Below are positions 5,321 through 6,896 of a stretch of DNA of 6,896 nucleotides, piece by piece. The stretch comes from Fidelibacterota bacterium (GTDB taxonomy: Bacteria > Fidelibacterota > Marinisomatia > SCGC-AAA003-L08 > TS1B11). Both the position numbers and the translations under genes were made by a program. The notes beneath the pieces are model-generated. The model had not been told where the DNA came from. It saw only the letters and a list, made by a program, of their open reading frames with translations, and did not search any database. The first letter of the stretch is position 1. The number at the start of each line of letters is the position of its first letter. The DNA lies in NCBI GenBank assembly GCA_022564085.1, contig JADFMC010000115.1, forward strand, positions 1 through 6,896, read 5' to 3'.

Positions 5321-6896
5321 TCACTCTTTCTTGAATAGATTGCTCAGGACGTAACCGGCGATGTCAGGATTCTCCTTCAGGCGCCTTTTAGAGTAATCGT
5401 ACCAGGCTTCGCCGAAGGGCACATAAATACGCACCTTGAATCCCCGGCTTTGCAACTCCTGTAGTTTACCGCCCATGGGCACGCCATAGAGCACCTGGAA
5501 CTCGAAGCGCTCCGGTGGCAGGCGCAAATCCCGGATCAACTGCTCTAACCTGGCAATCAGGGGCCGGTCGTGGGTGGCCAGGGCCACATAAGCCCCCCCC
5601 TCCAACGCCTGCCGAGCCAGTGCCATGAAGTTATCGTTGATGGCGGACGGGCGCTGGTGTGCGATCTCCGGCCGTTCGCGATAGATTCCCTTGCACAGGC
5701 GTACGTTAAGCCGGGTCGATAGAATCAGGGCCAGATCGTCGCTGCTACGGTGCAGGTAAGCCTGGAGCACCGGCCCCACCCGGTCGTAGAATTCCCGGCA
5801 GTCGGAATACAGTGCCAGGGTATCATCGGTGATGGCGGAATCCTCCATGTCGATGCGTAGGAAGTTCCCACTCTCCCGTCCGGCGGATACGACCTGTAGG
5901 AGGTTTTCAAGGCACAGCTCCCGGCCCAGGTCCAGCCCCAGATGCGTGGGCTTTAGGGAGATATTAGCCCGGGCGCCGCAAGCGGCTATCCGGCGGTATA
6001 GATCCACATAGGCCGCGGTCACCTCCCCGGCTTCCTGGCGGGAGTCAACGTGCTCACCCAGGATGTCCAGGGTGACTTCGAAACCGCGCTCGTTGAGGGC
6101 CTTAGCCACGTTGAATTCGGGGCCGTCCTCATTGGAAGTAGTTATTATGGGGTAGGCCGAGATTCCGAAATCATTCACGTATTGGGCATACTTGAGCGCG
6201 GTACGACGGCTAGGAGCGACAACCTGGGCTTTATATCCGTTAGGCTTGACATATCTGTTGAAGTGGTCAGATATGTCATCTGCAATCATTTCAATTCGGG
6301 ATTCTGCCTCTGCCAGCATTTCCTTGGTGGCGTATCTGCGCTTGATGCGTTGCTTGATGTGTTCTGGCTCATGTGCAAACATTTTGTCAAACAGCTTATC
6401 GAGCGTGTTGGGTCCCAGAATTGAAAGCTCAGGGAGCCTGGCTTCGTAAAGTATGGGAACCGTTGACTTATCTGCCACGGATTCGGGTATTGTGTAGCTG
6501 TCAATTAGGCCACCGAATTGCCTCACTGTGCTTCGGAATACCTTATCTATCGGTGTGCCCGTAAAGCCAATGAACGCGGCGTTGGGCAGCGCCTTCCTCA
6601 TCTTGGCGGCGAGCAGCCCGTATTGAGTGCGGTGCGCCTCGTCCACCATGACGATGACATTCTCAGCAGCGTTCAGCGTTACAAGCTCTTCGGTTTCCAC
6701 ACTTAGAACATCCTCAAACTTCTGGATCGTGGTCATCACCGTGCGACCTGTGGACGACCTGAGAAGGCTTCGCAGGCCGCGTGTTGTTTTAGCATGTTCC
6801 GGTGCTGGGAAACCACATCGAAAAAAGGTGTCGGTTATTTGCCTGTCAAGCTGCGTCCTGTCGGTTACAATCACTATGGTTGGATTGCGAAGGCGT
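5321..6896 (-). CDS. Proline dehydrogenase fused in frame to a truncated HsdR helicase segment, 5' end outside window
   Basis: One frame without stops runs in from the right edge (RLRNPTIVIVTDRTQLD at the window end) to TGA 5321. Counting from the GTG codon at 6874, residues 1 to about 254 are HsdR-like and about 256-517 are proline dehydrogenase. The dehydrogenase part shows VAKALNERGFEVTLDILGE (256-274), ISLKPTHLGLD (305-315), FLRIDMEDS (338-346), VRLCKGIYRE (391-400), ALATHDRP (431-438), FEFQVLYGVP (457-466) and RIYVPFGEAWYDYSKRRLKE (482-501), so FAD- and proline-binding motifs including the paired Arg are intact. It would oxidise proline to pyrroline-5-carboxylate. It lacks roughly the first 50-60 residues usual for this family, replaced by the HsdR piece. 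No in-frame start with a ribosome binding site is evident at the join. The dehydrogenase identity is firm; the fused gene as a biological unit is doubtful. Confidence 0.85.
   Translation of the reverse strand, partial: RLRNPTIVIVTDRTQLDRQITDTFFRCGFPAPEHAKTTRGLRSLLRSSTGRTVMTTIQKFEDVLSVETEELVTLNAAENVIVMVDEAHRTQYGLLAAKMRKALPNAAFIGFTGTPIDKVFRSTVRQFGGLIDSYTIPESVADKSTVPILYEARLPELSILGPNTLDKLFDKMFAHEPEHIKQRIKRRYATKEMLAEAESRIEMIADDISDHFNRYVKPNGYKAQVVAPSRRTALKYAQYVNDFGISAYPIITTSNEDGPEFNVAKALNERGFEVTLDILGEHVDSRQEAGEVTAAYVDLYRRIAACGARANISLKPTHLGLDLGRELCLENLLQVVSAGRESGNFLRIDMEDSAITDDTLALYSDCREFYDRVGPVLQAYLHRSSDDLALILSTRLNVRLCKGIYRERPEIAHQRPSAINDNFMALARQALEGGAYVALATHDRPLIARLEQLIRDLRLPPERFEFQVLYGVPMGGKLQELQSRGFKVRIYVPFGEAWYDYSKRRLKENPDIAGYVLSNLFKKE
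6100..6120 (-). other. Junction between HsdR-like and proline dehydrogenase sequence
   Basis: The last HsdR-like residues (TTSNEDGPEF) are followed directly by the helix that precedes the first conserved proline dehydrogenase motif (VAKALNERG). The EF pair is encoded by GAATTC at 6113-6118. GC content changes at the same place. No direct repeats, insertion-sequence ends or att-like repeats flank the join. Confidence 0.7.
6113..6896 (-). pseudogene. Truncated type I restriction HsdR motor segment
   Basis: The segment carries the ATPase core of an HsdR subunit: VIVTDRTQLDRQI, VMTTIQKFED, the DEAH box VMVDEAHRTQYG (75-86), the motif III region FIGFTGTPIDKVF (101-113), and the start of helicase domain 2 YKAQVVAPSRRTALKYAQYV (214-233). 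The nuclease and Walker A part would lie beyond the right edge. Helicase motifs V and VI (the TGFD and QAIARVNR-type stretches) and the C-terminal region are absent, because the reading frame turns into proline dehydrogenase after PEF (252-254). In its present form it could not be a working translocase. Rows of 60 bases counted here are 40-52% GC against 58-63% on the dehydrogenase side. No hsdS or hsdM is in the window. Confidence 0.75.

Noticed and set aside
6050..6706. Plus-strand frames across the HsdR-dehydrogenase junction (6050-6424, 6192-6449, 6373-6564, 6518-6706)
   Set aside because: They are antisense to clear HsdR and proline dehydrogenase motifs and have no independent signals.
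1..6896. tRNA, rRNA, insertion sequences, CRISPR arrays and attachment sites
   Set aside because: None was recognised by eye on either strand; no transposase or integrase motifs occur and no terminal inverted repeats flank the HsdR segment.

Overview
The window looks like a piece of a Gram-negative bacterial genome of moderate-to-high GC. All seven supportable protein genes lie on the minus strand. An outer-membrane-type beta-barrel gene points to a diderm, and non-ATG starts (GTG, TTG) are used. The combination of ECF sigma factor, HEAT-repeat anti-sigma candidate, DUF4097 protein and barrel protein reminds me of uncultured FCB-type lineages (for example Zixibacteria or KSB1-like groups). 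That placement is an impression from gene style, not something the sequence proves.

Layout in transcription order (right to left). (1) 6896-5321: one open frame entering from the right edge. Its first half is the motor region of a type I restriction HsdR subunit and its second half is a nearly complete proline dehydrogenase. The join is near 6100-6120 and coincides with a drop in GC on the HsdR side. (2) 5287-4886: a small CoA-binding (YccU-like) protein with a TTG start and a strong ribosome binding site, 33 nt behind the proline dehydrogenase. (3) 4662-4237: a 141-aa exported or membrane-anchored protein of unknown function, followed by a probable rho-independent terminator at 4135-4170. 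(4) 4236-3902: a gene-free region with several dyads, including a strong 34-nt inverted repeat, in front of the next operon. (5) 3901-1: a tightly packed four-gene operon: ECF sigma factor, membrane protein with HEAT repeats (candidate anti-sigma factor), secreted DUF4097 beta-solenoid protein, and an envelope protein with a bactofilin-like domain followed by a probable outer-membrane barrel. Junctions are an 8-nt overlap, a 4-nt ATGA overlap and a 2-nt gap, and the last gene runs off the left edge.

The four-gene operon is the most likely undescribed system: a candidate cell-envelope sensing or stress module. The sigma factor would direct transcription, the HEAT membrane protein would hold it in check and sense something outside the cytoplasm, and the two downstream exported proteins, both rich in short beta-strand repeats, would be sensors or effectors at the envelope. 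No domain in the window fixes the signal. The HsdR-proline dehydrogenase frame is the other item to check, because it is either a real rearrangement or an assembly or cloning chimera.
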